The position numbers were made by a program, and so were the translations under genes. This document shows positions 37,213 to 48,701 of a DNA stretch of 64,000 nucleotides, one piece after another. Within the stretch, counting starts at the first letter, position 1. Each line of letters opens with the position of its first letter. The notes beneath the pieces were generated by a model, which saw only the letters and a list, made by a program, of their open reading frames with translations, made no database searches and had not been told where the DNA came from. The DNA lies in assembly GCA_037951105.1 (NCBI GenBank), contig JBAMJV010012320.1, positions 1 through 64,000 on the forward strand, written 5' to 3'. This DNA is from Echinarachnius parma. Taxonomy: Eukaryota > Echinodermata > Echinoidea > Clypeasteroida > Echinarachniidae.

Positions 37213-37489
37213 CTTTCACTTTCTGTGATTTTATGTATCACAGTCACATTCTTTCTTTGCCAGTTTGATATACATCTGCCAAATTCAAGCTTCTAAAATA
37301 TGACTCTCTGTTGAGCCACGGAAATATCACTTGCATTGATTTTTGGGGTTCAAAGAACATATTTACTGACCCCAGTCATGTGCTAGTTTCAAGCCCTGGA
37401 TACCGCTTTGCTTTATAATATTTAAAGCTATTGGAATAATGAAAATCATGCATCCTCAGATAGTGCATCTTCATTTCTGGTGTTTACAG

Positions 37490-37549
37490 ATCCACCATCA
37501 GCATCTCCAGTGGAAAGCACTGCTTCAGGGACGAAGGATGAAAGAGGAG
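37490..37549 (+). CDS. Possible 60-bp exon, Ser/Pro-rich linker
   Basis: The stretch between TGTTTACAG and GTAATATT reads PPSASPVESTASGTKDERG in one frame, a typical low-complexity linker, and is bounded by usable splice sites (phase 1 on both sides). Its phase does not fit exon 45771-45975 of the GTPase gene, so membership in that gene is not supported. Confidence 0.2.
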
Positions 37550-37908
37550 GTAATATTGGACCCATCTGTTTTGCACCGTACACCTCATCTGGGGCCCATA
37601 TGGGTCAAATGTTGTTTGTGTTACCATGGTAAAAAAGGTGGTAAATGACTGCATGATTTTCATATTTGTTATACTTTTATTTACAATTTTTCATTTCAAT
37701 GTAATGGTCGCTTATAGAGATTGAACCTTATCCTACGCCTAGACATACTCCTACTCCTAATCCTAATCCTTAACCTATCATCCTTTCATCCAACCAACAA
37801 ATGTTCTAACCTGTTCAATATTTATATTGTAACAAAACCGGGTCCTACTGCTTCCGAGCCGAACCCTCGTTCCCACCTTGGAACCGACTGTAAGGATGAA
37901 TCGAGCTA

Positions 37909-38415
37909 TACAGGGTGGCCCAGAAATAACAGAACGGGCAACTTCATGACTACACATGTCCATCAGTAGGGTGTCTTTTCCAATGTAAAATGATACCAAG
38001 AACAATAATTTTGGTCGTGTAGTTTTTGTTTTAGGACGCTGTGAGTGAGACCATGTCAGGTGCCAATTTGTGTCAATTTTTACCCAGTCAGGGCCAGTAA
38101 AACCGCACTCACTGCCCGTAATACCATGCCCATTATCTCGGCACACGGCTGAGTGCACACTGTCAAATGCGCGATGTGTTATAGGCTATGAAAGGCAGTG
38201 CGTGTGATTTTACTGGCCCTGACTAGGTAAAATTTACAAAAAACGGAACCTGACATCATGTCACTCACAGCGCTTTAAAACAAAAACTACACGACCAAAA
38301 TGAATGTTCTTGGTATCAATTTTCATTGGAAAAGACACACTATCCGATGGACACAGTCATTTCGTTACTTTATTTTGAGAAGTGCCCAGTTCCGTTATTT
38401 CTGGGCCACCCTGTA
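37909..38415. mobile_element. 507-bp mariner-like MITE
   Basis: The ends TACAGGGTGGCCCAGAAATA and its exact inverse at the right edge are flanked by TA, as for Tc1/mariner elements. Inner words also mirror: TGATACCAAGAACA with TGTTCTTGGTATCA, ACTACACGACCAAAA with its inverse, and GGGCCAGTAAAA with its inverse. It has no transposase and short palindrome-driven ORFs only. Confidence 0.8.
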
Positions 38416-38521
38416 TACTTGTCCGTTTTGTCGAAATATACGACGGCGTTTCGATTGATTTGGGAATGTTCACAGAGTCCTAAATTATGCCACTCTCACT
38501 TATTAACACCAATGCCACAGC

Positions 38522-38646
38522 AACAATCGGTTCACCAATTCACAACTTCAACCACGTCATTCTCACTGCCCATTTCATCCACTGAGAAACCCGTTGTTCT
38601 GCTAGATCTCTTGACCAAAAGAGGCGATGAAGACGATGAGAATTAG
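38522..38646 (+). CDS. Possible terminal exon, unknown protein
   Basis: After CCAATGCCACAG, the plus frame reads QQSVHQFTTSTTSFSLPIS, then EKPVVLLDLLTKRGDEDDEN and a TAG stop. The Ser/Thr-rich linker with an acidic tail looks exon-like, but no upstream exon in matching phase was identified. From 38647 to 39929 the sequence is AT-rich and shows no gene. Confidence 0.2.
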
Positions 38647-39929
38647 CTCGTCATGACGAAGTTCGGACTCCGTCTGTTGTATCAGTAATCTTCTCTCTAA
38701 GTTCTGAAATACGGCTGCCCGATCGACACTAGTTGTTTTGAAGAGTCGCCAAACTCTCCGTCTTGTAATTTGTACATGCTCCTTACTACACGTGCGATTC
38801 GCCAGCTTGAATCGGCCAGTCTGCATATGAGGTGATATCGTCTAAAAAAGAATCAATATAAATTGCGTTGGAAATGCCCATATACTTATACAATTCTCAT
38901 AAATGCTATTTAATGGTTAGTGAACCAAATTATCTATAACGCTTGTATTACTTTGATATGTCCCTTTAACTTCGAATTTCACTTATTTACCATATTGCTT
39001 ATCTATTTATTCAAACAGTTTAACCATAAAACCCAAATTAACCTATCCAATTAAGCTTCTATAATCAATTAAAGAGAATAAATGTCAACTTCGTTCGCTA
39101 CCACGAGAAGCAGATACCTCATGAATATTCATGTTATATTTAATTAATACGCCGCATAAATATTAATATGCTGCCCTCTAACGTTTAGAGTATTATAACT
39201 TCTATTATAATCTAATTGTCAAAACTAGTATAATCTACAACCAGTGGACAACTCATATTAAATCGTTCCTATTACACAAAAATAACTTATCTTTACACAA
39301 AATACAATCCTATTTTGCAACACGGCACGCCTTCTTGATAAGCTTGGTCTTCAAGCGTTAACATACAATTTAACAAACCAAATATTCTCTACTAAGAACA
39401 AAAACATGGGTAAACTTTGCTTTCAATAAAATATGAACTTTGAACAATTTAACACATAACTATAAAACAAGAAAACGTCGTTAAGTTTTAACACATTCAA
39501 ATACACTAATACGAATACAAAAGATGCCTGTTCTGATAATCCAACAAGCACATATGTGTCAGCCATAGTCTTATGTTAAAGTTAAATCTTATCATTTCAT
39601 TCTTATTTTCTGGCTTGTTTATGGTATCTCGGCGCTTGTCGTCGCCATTTAATGTGAGTGTAGGATCGGAATATGTGCATGTGAACTGTACTGTACATAA
39701 ATTGAGTTATGCCCGGCGTAGACAGAGCCGACTCGACCCGATCCGACTGGTTTTCAGCCTGATTAATGTGCTGCCTTAGGACTCCGGTTTTTACAGTCAA
39801 GTGCCAGTCAAAATGCGCTGGTAAGCCAAGACTAGAGCCTGCTGTACATGCATGCGACTAGCGCCTGCAGCAGCTGCTGTGTGCGACACAATATCTATGC
39901 ATCAAAAGCCTAACCATTTTCTCAATAAA

Positions 39930-40382
39930 ATCGGAAAATTAAACGAGATTTAAATGAAATTTAGACTGAAGTTTAATTATGATTCTACGAAGTATAGGCC
40001 TAATATGAGGAATCAGGTAGGACGCACATCTGTTGCGGCCGAAATAGCACCACATTTTTGTAGACAATAGGTTTTCTATTGATATGCAAATGAGCTCTCG
40101 CTCCCCCGTGTATATATACGCCGCGGTTTCGCGACAACGCCATTTTTCAAAGAAAAGGCTCGCCCAACTCCACAAGGGTACGGGTCTTATTACGCCATAG
40201 ACGTGATAGAGTATACGAATCCCTGGCACTCAAAGTGTAAAGAATCTTCGATAAGTTTTACACCCCAGTCAAACCGACGGATAGTAGGGCGGGTACCTGA
40301 TTCCTCATATTAGGCCTATACTTCGTAGAATCATAATTAAACTTCAGTCTAAATTTCATTTAAATCTCGTTTAATTTTCCGA
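39930..40382. mobile_element. Palindromic element of 0.45 kb with one promoter-like block
   Basis: The arms 39930-40018 and 40294-40382 are inverted copies over about 89 bp, including GATTCTACGAAGTATAGGCC and GGAATCAGG. Next to the left arm lies a 124-bp block (40021-40144) holding TATGCAAAT (octamer) and GTGTATATATACGCC about 20 bp further on. This block is present only once here. Its exact inverse sits at the far right end of the neighbouring 4.5-kb element. Confidence 0.75.
40085..40135 (+). promoter_or_regulatory. Octamer plus TATA promoter-like block (left)
   Basis: ATGCAAAT at about 40084-40091 is followed some 20 bp later by TATATATA (about 40112) and a GC-rich CCGCGGTTTCGCG. The order octamer, C-rich spacer, TATA would point transcription rightwards, into the 4.5-kb element. 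The block is identical to the inverted one at 44763-44886. Function is inferred from motif order only. Confidence 0.45.
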
Positions 40383-43300
40383 TTCTACTTCGTATGGCCT
40401 AATGAATCGGAATCAGGTAGGACCTTCAAAGCCAGAGTTGGGGAGCTAATACTACGCACGACAGTAACCAGAACTGTCGTGCCCGATAGACGAGTCACGC
40501 GGACGGCCAAATCAAATCCATTCTAAATCAGTGCCCGTAAGAATACAGGTACCGTACATCAATAATATAGCTTGCACTAATACAGTCATGATGTCCGCGC
40601 AAACATATTCCACGAACGGACAAACGCGACGCGTGCCGTGCGTCCGCGTGATCCTGCATACCTGTACAGTAATCTCGGGATCGAATAATACGATCCTCGG
40701 AATAAGGAGCTAGACCTCCAAATCAAAAAAAAACTTTATCATCTAAATTGAGCCAATGTATTTCTCTTCCTCTGGTTGTTATCAATCACTGGAGTCGAGA
40801 GTGAGGGAGAGTCTAAACTCAAATATAGAACTACGAGATCTAAGTACGTACACGTGTACCAAATAACCTTTATATTCCAATAAGGAAAAAAGACAGTATG
40901 ATTCAACAATTCCGAATGTTCACGATCCCAACGGAACATGCAGTGCCACTGCACACGGAATCCATACTATTATTTATGTGAGAAAAGCAGTGTTATTCTG
41001 CATTATAATGATTTTATCCGTACCATCAGTGACAATCACCACTTAACGTTTGGAAGGCCCTAATTTCAGCAAAAGCTCTTTCAGGCGGTTTCTCCGCCTG
41101 TCCGTAAGGATTGATTAATCCACTTTATACATCTATATCCTCCGACGACCACAGCCCGAGCATACGGAATCAGTCATGAACGGGATAAGACAATAATGCC
41201 ACTGACCCAAAACGTATAGTATATTACATATTACAAATGAACGCAATATCACAAAGCGTTCGCCACACAATAGGGCGGCACGATAACAAACGCATCGTTG
41301 ACTATCAAGGCGACAAGATTGGCGCCGTACTACCATCCAAACATTGTGCAATTAACCTTATGCCATCGACCTACTGATCGTGCTGATGGCCTATGCTGAT
41401 GCATACCGATGGGGCTTAAATTAAAATGCAGATAATGCTAACATACCGGCGCCCAATATGAAAGTCGTACCGGCGGTCCGAATTACCAATTTCGAAAAAA
41501 AAAACAACAACAACGAAAGTCACTCGAGGTTTTTCCAAGTGTGTTGCTTCTAAAGTACCTTATACAAAGGTACACACGACCGTTATACCAAAGCGGTCTT
41601 AATCAAGAGTGTATAATCAATAACCTGTGCCATCCGACCCGGAACGAGCCCAGCGATCACTCAAAACAAACTAACGTAAGATATTGTAGTAACCCCGAGA
41701 TAAACCAGTATCCGAAAGCTACACCTGTCACGTGTAATGCGTCAACCATGCCAAGGAAATCGAATGTATACGCTTCCTTTGCAAAAACAATTCGAAAAGT
41801 ATTCAAACCAGCTTCTGTCCGCACGTACGACTGACCAATGCTGAAACGCACATTGACACATGATTGTGCAGTACTTCTAAAGAATGGATCATAAGGCGCT
41901 AGTTCCGATATGAACACGCCCCAAACAAATTACGTAGGCGTAACGACTAGGGCATTGAATCACGATAATGCCATATACTATATATAATAGATCGATCACC
42001 TGGCGTCAAAAACGCCAATCAATAGCTCACGGCAAATAACCTAGTTCCGCAAATTGATTCGCACGAACGACTGCCGAATCTCCGTCAACGTCAGTATGAA
42101 TAAAATACTGCAACACTCAATTCATTGTAGCGGGACGATAACACCCAACCGTCAACACAGATACGTGTCGGCATTGCCGTGCCTAAACAGAACGCATTGT
42201 TCAGATCCGACTGTCAATTGTCGCAACCTATGATATAGGGGCAACAAAGTATGTTCACACCTTGAACATTGTTCACTCATGTCCACTTTGTATCGCTATA
42301 GAAGTGAACGATACTATAGTCATGCAGAACGAATAATGATGTGTTCTCAAAATAAAATATCCACCTACTCGGATATACATCCTTTCAAATTGGAACACAT
42401 AACAGGGCGAAGCAACACGAACAAAAGGAGTGGTATGGTGATAATCTTCTCGCCTGATGAACTACCCTGGAGTGCGACAACTATAAGACAAATGCGGGTG
42501 GAATGTGTCGTGCTTAGCACGCCATCGCTTCATCATAAGGTTAAGTCAGACGGGTCCACCATTATGTCTTGCCACTATAACATGAGCTCTCAGCCGTACT
42601 GGGACTGTCTTCAGAGAGGTATCCTATCCGGAACCACTTAGACAGCTTTACTTTGCATTGTTTGGTAATGAAAAACGTCCGGTTTATCCTTGACAATGGC
42701 TTGCCTAATTCTGGCAAAGTCAAAAAGGCATAAGAATAGTGCGTAATTCCACTAAGACATGAGAACAATTTACATGATGCGATAAAAGGGGAGGACCCCT
42801 GTACTCATATCGTGAAACTAGGCACGGATGACCGGAGATAAAACTGTACACCTTCACACAATACAACTGCACGAACATCAAGACCGCACAGACCGGGCCG
42901 GGAGCTTTTGCATTCACACTAAGAGGCGCCCCATTGATAACACTCAATAGCAAGTATCCATGGCTACGTGCGCCAAAAAGCGAGCAATATACTGACACGC
43001 GCCCAGGGCGGGGCATTGGCTCACAGCCAAACGCCCTTGTATTGTAATTCCTCTTACAATTTAGACGAGCAAAAATAACCGTCTTCAAGCCAAACAAATG
43101 ACCCGTCATAATCCGCGTGGACATACCACGATCCGCCCAAATAAAGGCTCCTTGAAATGGTCGACATGTCAACAAATGACTAATCAAGAGGATGGAGCGT
43201 CGTTAAGCTGAACGACGGTAACGATGATAGCACCAAATTAAATCTTGGTGCATAAAATGAATACTGAACCGCATACCAAATCACCTAATAATTTGTGGTG

Positions 43301-44332
43301 GTCATATACCGCATTTCCCATGACAGTAATGTTTAAACGAAAACATGATAATCAAGATGGCGGCTGGGCTAAAATTCAGGTTCGGGTATAATCAGATACC
43401 TTTCAGCACGTATACATGCCAGTATAGTCATATCGTTTTAAAACCCCGACAGCCAAGCTGGCTGGTAGGCTAAAATTCAGTTTCCGATACCGAAAACACT
43501 GGCGCCCGGCAAATAGGGCAAAACTGATATCCTGTGCCCATTCAAAGGTCGACACCATGATTGGTGCGCCCTGCATCTCACGGTATACACAAGTCGACAG
43601 AACTAGCCGTAAAATGGTCAGCGCAAATGCGTCAAACTGTAAATATTAAGTACATGGCCGTTCTAAAATTCATCCATTACACCACCATGTGTAAGTTGGG
43701 CATAGCCAGTATATAAAATAAGGCACTATGTAGTTTCATTATCGGTTCTAGAATAACCAATTCCAATCAGGCACAAATGGCCATAATGTAGTATGATCAT
43801 CCACGACCATTCCCAATCCGTATAGACTCGAACGGTCTCTATCTCACGACTGCAGCGGCCACTTGCCGCGAGTATACCTTGGATATGGGCCCCGGTTCAT
43901 AGAACCATCTGATCACACATCGACCAAGTGGGGTTGTAACATGGCATGTAACATCATGTAACATCAAATACATTACCATTATTCCTTTCGGTCGATAACT
44001 ATGGTGTGTGGGATAAAAATCACACCGAATGAAAGAGCCCATTCGAGTCCACATGCATGTACATGTATATAACATCGCCTTATTTCAGGCCGGGATATAT
44101 CTCAGATAACCCTCATCTAGTAGCCATTCCATGGCTTCTCATACCAATATACAGCCTAGGCTAATACAGTAGCCGGCTCAATCGAAAGTGGCCCAAAGCG
44201 GCTTCATGGCTCTACCTCAAAGGGAGCTGTGTACATGCTGGCCTTAATAACAATAAGGTAGATGCTCATGTCGGCCCCATCACCATCCAAGCTCCTGGTG
44301 TTTCGATCGGCTAAGGCCCCGTACTCCGGTTC

Positions 44333-44424
44333 CAGCAGCGGGTAGACCTATCATCAGAGGTGGGTAAATCCAGCACCCAGCGACGGGTAGATCCAGCATC
44401 AGCGACGGGTAGATCCAGGCATCA
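44333..44424 (+). repeat. About four units of a 23-bp minisatellite
   Basis: CAGCGACGGGTAGATCCAGC and variants (AGCAGCGGGTAGACC, GAGGTGGGTAAATCC) repeat with a period near 23 bp. Confidence 0.65.
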
Positions 44425-44468
44425 TCAGCTGGTGTATTCGATGGCCGATTTTGACGTACAGATTCTCA

Positions 44469-44648
44469 CCTGGTCCCCTGACGGGGCATACAGGTAGCGG
44501 TTGGCCGTCTCTCCCCGGCCGCCTGATGGCAAAATAGGGAGCTTCAGCTGATAGTAAACCTGGTCCCCTCGCGGGGCATACAGGCCTATCCACCCGGTCG
44601 CCTGACGGCGCATTAGGGTGTGCTGGTAGGTATGCGGTGAAAGTGTAA
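44469..44648 (+). repeat. 90-bp tandem pair with conserved hairpins
   Basis: CCTGGTCCCCTGACGGGGCA at 44469 and CCTGGTCCCCTCGCGGGGCA at 44559 each go on to CATACAGG, which closes an outer CCTG/CAGG stem around a CCCC/GGGG stem with a changed loop. A second hairpin (CCGGCCGCCTGATGGC; CCGGTCGCCTGACGGC) follows in both units. The conservation of stems and change in loops suggest a structured RNA or DNA element. Confidence 0.55.
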
Positions 44649-44762
44649 CTTCAAGCCGGCGTATATGTTAGCTAGTAGTAGAAAAGGCTTGAGTTGAAGA
44701 CGAGGATTCACCCAGACGAGCGTGTAGAATAATCGGTGCTACTCGGCTACACACAAATATAC

Positions 44763-44886
44763 AATGGCGTTGTCGCGAAACCGCGGCGTATATATACACG
44801 GGGGAGCGAGAGCTCATTTGCATATCAATAGAAAACCTATTGTCTACAAAAATGTGGTGCTATTTCGGCCGCAACAGATGTGCGTC
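44763..44886 (-). promoter_or_regulatory. Octamer plus TATA promoter-like block (right)
   Basis: This is an exact reverse complement, over about 124 bp, of the block at 40021-40144. On the minus strand, ATGCAAAT precedes GTATATATACGCC, so it points into the 4.5-kb element and faces the left block. Exact identity of two non-coding copies 4.6 kb apart implies recent duplication, gene conversion or selection. Confidence 0.5.
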
Positions 44887-45086
44887 CTACCTGATTCCGA
44901 TTCATTAGGCCATACGAAGTAGAATCGTAGTTTCACACACCATGATGACTGTGAGTGTATTGTATCTACGCCTAGATGAATATCGCATACAGCAGGCGCT
45001 AGTCTTGGCTTACTAGCGCTTTGGGTGAAATTGCCTAGGCCAGGTTGTAAAACGGAAACGTGCGGCCGGATTATTGTACGCCCTGA

Positions 45087-45285
45087 GTGTGGCAACAGAC
45101 TACGGGCGCAGCCATGTTCGTTGATTTCAGATGGCGCTCAGTGCCAAATGTCTCGTAATTTTTTTTGCTCAATACGAGATCATAGGTTCACGCAAAGTTC
45201 ATGGATTGAGTCGGTTAATTCAGCCATACCCCAAATGAATGTAGATATCATAAATGTATTACCCATATCCGATTGCCAATTTAAT
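45087..45285 (+). repeat. Dispersed repeat (inverse of 35705-35895)
   Basis: It contains GGCAACAGACTACGGGCGCA, GCCATGTTCGTTG, ACGAGATCATAGG and CCAAATGAATGTAGATATCA, in the same order as the minus strand at 35705-35895. A (TAATAA)n and GGCGCC-type tail follows at 45475-45590, resembling 32736-32890. Confidence 0.75.
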
Positions 45286-45770
45286 TTTGTTTCATCTTGA
45301 TAAAGAGGATGAATGCTATTGGTGGTGATGACGATGATGACTTAACCAAACTATAGTTGGTAATATTTGTGTAAAAGTATCATACCCATTCGCTGGGTAA
45401 CAGTTGGGCAACTTAGAGATGGGTTATGTAAAATATGGGTCAATGAATGCGTAATTTACATTGCTCAACATAATAATTATAATAATAATAATACGTATTT
45501 ATGAGGCGCCTAATGCAGAACAGCCTCTAAGCGCTTTGTATTACCCCTGGTCATATGGTTTAGTTCAGACCCGCACAATTAACGCCAAATGGTGGATGGG
45601 TTAAGTATAACCAATAGTTGAAAAGATACATAACTAATTACCGCGTTACGGGTACATTTTGGGTACAGATTTGCCCATTTTGTGGTGGCGTTCCATGTAG
45701 ATGACATAATTATGTATTGTGGTAGTCAAATAAACTTCATAAACACATCATTTTTGCAGCAATTTGACAG

Positions 45771-45975
45771 ACGTTTGAATTTCCATTAAAGCAGATTGGA
45801 ATGTTATACTGTATACAATCCTTAGATGATCCAGCTTCATATGGTATCACGGTTTCGTTTGATAATCAAACCATCACTTTCATCAGTCAAGGACCTGTTC
45901 AACATGTGAGTGTAAACTCTTCAGGGACAAGTACACATGCAGGATCGGCAAGCGGTGGTCAAAGTGTTCATATAG
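45771..45975 (+). CDS. TRADD-N/VLIG gene, first visible exon (Gly/Ser linker)
   Basis: The exon ends at CATATAG|GTATGC in phase 1, which fits the start of the next exon at 53862. The frame reads GITVSFDNQTITFISQG, then VSVNSSGTSTHAGSASGGQS, the sort of beta-strand plus Gly/Ser linker found between domains in invertebrate immune receptors. An in-frame stop at 45765-45767 bounds it upstream. The exon begins at an acceptor at 45770, or the gene starts at ATG 45801 with 5' UTR spliced at TTTTTGCAG (45759). I do not recognise a domain in the first 35 residues. Confidence 0.5.
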
Positions 45976-46549
45976 GTATGCAAGATGGTAATACAAATTT
46001 CCCTAATTTCCAGCTTTTGTGAAAAGGTTCAAGTTAAAGTGAAACCAGTAAAGTGTCTAACTCCACGAAAATTATTTGGAGCTTCGACATTTCTCTTCTA
46101 CTGTGTTGTTTGGCTTATGGTAAGAGAATAATAAAATAGGGTTAGATTCGTTAAAATGCCCCTTTAGTATGATGATATATATCATTGATAATCATTCAGC
46201 TCAAGAGCGTTAATAAACGGTCATAAACCTCGTACGCATTATACAGAGCGTATCAAGAAAAGCGTTACATTTTGAAAAATTTGTCAAAATTACATTTCAA
46301 AATATTCAGAAGATTTTTTCATGTCGATAGATGCCCAATAGTCTAATCTATCAAGTGCTACTAACAAAACAAATTTCCGTTCACGCTTGGGCGAACACTG
46401 ACTATTTTTGTCCAGAGTGTCGGACAAATGACTTGCGCCAAATTGAAAGAAGAGGGAAATTAAACCAGCAATCTGAATAAATAATCCCATTCAAACAAAT
46501 TGCTCTTTTGCATGAATTTATGATTATGTTATCATTATAGGCGTACCCG

Positions 46550-46968
46550 TGGGGGGGGGGGGGGGGGGTGAAGGGTTCACCCCATTTGACCCAAAAATTC
46601 CCCCCCCCCCCGCCCCCTATTCAAATTTTAACTGTTCTCGAGACTAATGTCAATGGTCGATGGTCTCGACCTAGAAAATTGCAAACAAACTGTGGTCTCG
46701 GTCTCGAAAATGTCGATAATTTTCCATGACTCCCCCATCCCCCCCCCCCCCCCCCCCCCCCCCCCCGCTTACAGGAATCTCAACCACTGGGTCTTGGTCT
46801 AAACAATTGTGGACCTGGCCTCGGTTTCAAAAATGTCAATAATTCGCGGTCTCGGTTGCAAACAATTTCTACGAATAACCCCCAGCCGCCCCCCCCCCCC
46901 CCCCCCCACCCCCGGGCCCCCTGCTTAAAGGATTCTGGTCTCGGTCTCGATAATTATGGACCAGAACT
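46550..46968. repeat. GGTCTCG minisatellite with poly-G/poly-C tracts (left part)
   Basis: Diverged units of GGTCTCGGTCTCGAAAAT and GTGGACC lie between homopolymers: 18 G at 46551, 12 C at 46600, 28 C at 46739 and 19 C at 46889. The same minisatellite continues after the Gypsy element (52544-52745, 27 C at 52609), which shows one array was split. Confidence 0.75.
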
Positions 46969-47110
46969 TGTAGTATCCTGACTATTCATGTTTATTGTAT
47001 ACTGCCCTCTGTTGATGATGTAAAGACACACACATAATATACGAGCCAAGTAACACCAATCTAATCGTGTCTTCTTGTCTTTATTTGAGACTAAACAACG
47101 GGACATTACA
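46969..47110 (+). repeat. 5' LTR, 142 bp
   Basis: It runs from TGTAGTATCCTGACTATTCA to GGGACATTACA. It is unusually short for a Gypsy LTR. No difference from the 3' LTR was found on reading. Confidence 0.9.
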
Positions 47111-47349
47111 ATGGCGACGAGGATGGGATCAGCCCATGTCATTTTGAACATTGAAACAAGCTAATTTTGCCACAACCACCAAGAAATTTGTCTGTATTGG
47201 TGAGTTTCTACTCGTTTTTCCAGAGCTGAGTGAGTGCAAATGCATGACATCATTCGTGTAGTCCGATGCATACAATTCGGTGTGTATAAATAACCGTAGT
47301 GACTTGATTGTGCAGCTGTTATCCTCACGTACACACTTCAAGCTTCACC

Positions 47350-48693
47350 ATGAATCCTCCTCCGTTTGAGAAGTTTGACGTCCATTCTGATTCGTCCAGT
47401 GTTGGATTGAGATGGACCAAGTACATAAAACGCTTGGAGAACATGTTTATCGCATTCAAGATCTCTGATGATGCACAGCGACGCTCACTTCTACTGTATT
47501 ACTGTGGCTCAGAAGTGGAAGAGATCTTCGAAACCCTAGCAGACACTGGTACGACGTTCACATCTGCAAAGACTGCGCTGGACTCACACTTCAAACCGTC
47601 CACATCGAGCGAGTTTGAACGTTACACGTTTCGGCAATCTCGCCAGCTAACAGATGAAACCGTCGAACAATTTCACACTCGACTGCAACGTCTCGCCTCA
47701 TCGTGTAATTTCGGGAACAACAAGGATGCAGAAGTGAAATCGCAGATCATCCAAGGCTGTAGTTCTCAAAAGCTCCGACGCTATGCACTTCGTGAGGAAA
47801 GTCTGACGCTCACACAAATGCTAAAGGTCGCGAGGACATACGAACTGGCAGAGAATCAAGCTGCATCCATGGAGACTGCACCTGCCAGCTCAATCGAGAC
47901 GTCAATCAATAGAGTGGGTCCCCCGCAAACGCCGTCAACATACAACAGCAACAGCCAACGAAACCAGTACCAGCGCACAAAATCACAAAGGTGTCATAAT
48001 TGCGGCGGAGTGTATCCCCATTCTGAATCACGACCGTGTCCAGGGAAGGGTCTCACTTGTCATTCGTGCGGCAAAGCAAACCATTTTGCCAAGTACTGCA
48101 GGTCTACGACTACAGGCAGACCAAACAAGCAGGGTACTGCAGAGTCACGATCCACTATCAGAACAGTAAATACGGAATCTCCTAACATGTCATGCACTGG
48201 CGCATGCAGTTGCTGCAGCACGCGCTCTGATCAGAAGTCTACACATGAGCCAGAAGACTATGCCTTCCACGTCAATTCGCCATCATCGAGAAAGAAACCA
48301 ACTGCTGTTGTCAATGTTAACGGCACCCCAGTTTCCTGCGTGATAGACACCGGGGCATCGGTCATGATGATGAGCGACGACACGTATCAATCATTCAATC
48401 CAAAACCCCATCTAGTCACGCCCCCTGTCGCCGTTTACGCTTATGGCAGCTCATCCCCACTCGACGTGATCGGCATTTTCACCGGAGTTATCGGCTACCG
48501 GTCCATGACTGCGAAAACAGAGGTATTCGTGACCCCACACGGCGGTGAAACGCTTTTGGATTTTTCAACCGCAACTGCTCTCGGTCTGATCCAGCTCGCG
48601 TACAACCTCACCCCTGAGACGTCATTTTCCGATCGGTTCGTGGGCATCGGAAAGCTGAAGGGCTCCAAATGTCACCTTCACGTTGACTATTAA
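47350..48693 (+). CDS. Gag-protease of the Gypsy element
   Basis: The ATG at 47350 follows CACC and opens a 447-residue frame. Residues 1-180 look like a Gag capsid (RWTKYIKRLENMF, FERYTFRQSRQ, TVEQFHTRLQRLASSC). Two zinc knuckles follow: Cys215 (CHNCGG, spaced to a later Cys) and Cys237 (CHSCGKANHFAKYC). The aspartic protease active site is DTGAS at 333-337 in CVIDTGASVMMMSDD. Gag would form particles and package RNA, and the protease would cut the polyprotein. The frame stops at 48691-48693, after GIGKLKGSKCHLHV, just before the RT. The RT continues in the -1 frame. Confidence 0.85.
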   Translation: MNPPPFEKFDVHSDSSSVGLRWTKYIKRLENMFIAFKISDDAQRRSLLLYYCGSEVEEIFETLADTGTTFTSAKTALDSHFKPSTSSEFERYTFRQSRQLTDETVEQFHTRLQRLASSCNFGNNKDAEVKSQIIQGCSSQKLRRYALREESLTLTQMLKVARTYELAENQAASMETAPASSIETSINRVGPPQTPSTYNSNSQRNQYQRTKSQRCHNCGGVYPHSESRPCPGKGLTCHSCGKANHFAKYCRSTTTGRPNKQGTAESRSTIRTVNTESPNMSCTGACSCCSTRSDQKSTHEPEDYAFHVNSPSSRKKPTAVVNVNGTPVSCVIDTGASVMMMSDDTYQSFNPKPHLVTPPVAVYAYGSSSPLDVIGIFTGVIGYRSMTAKTEVFVTPHGGETLLDFSTATALGLIQLAYNLTPETSFSDRFVGIGKLKGSKCHLHVDY

Positions 48694-48701
48694 GTTCCTC
48701 A

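Larger units (their letters stand above)
40381..44926. mobile_element. 4.5-kb inverted-repeat element with no long ORF
   Basis: Perfect 42-bp inverted termini (40381-40422 and 44885-44926) contain TTCGTATGGCCTAATGAATC and GGAATCAGGTAGGA. The inside has higher CpG content and fewer homopolymers than its surroundings, and no ORF above about 155 codons. No protein family is recognisable in any of the short ORFs. Near the right end are two small tandem arrays and an inward-facing octamer/TATA block. The element could be a large non-autonomous DNA transposon or a decayed one. The family is unknown. Confidence 0.65.

Noticed and set aside
42720..43187. 155-codon minus ORF inside the 4.5-kb element
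   Set aside because: It overlaps other short ORFs on the plus strand, has no domain likeness and is within chance expectation for this base composition.
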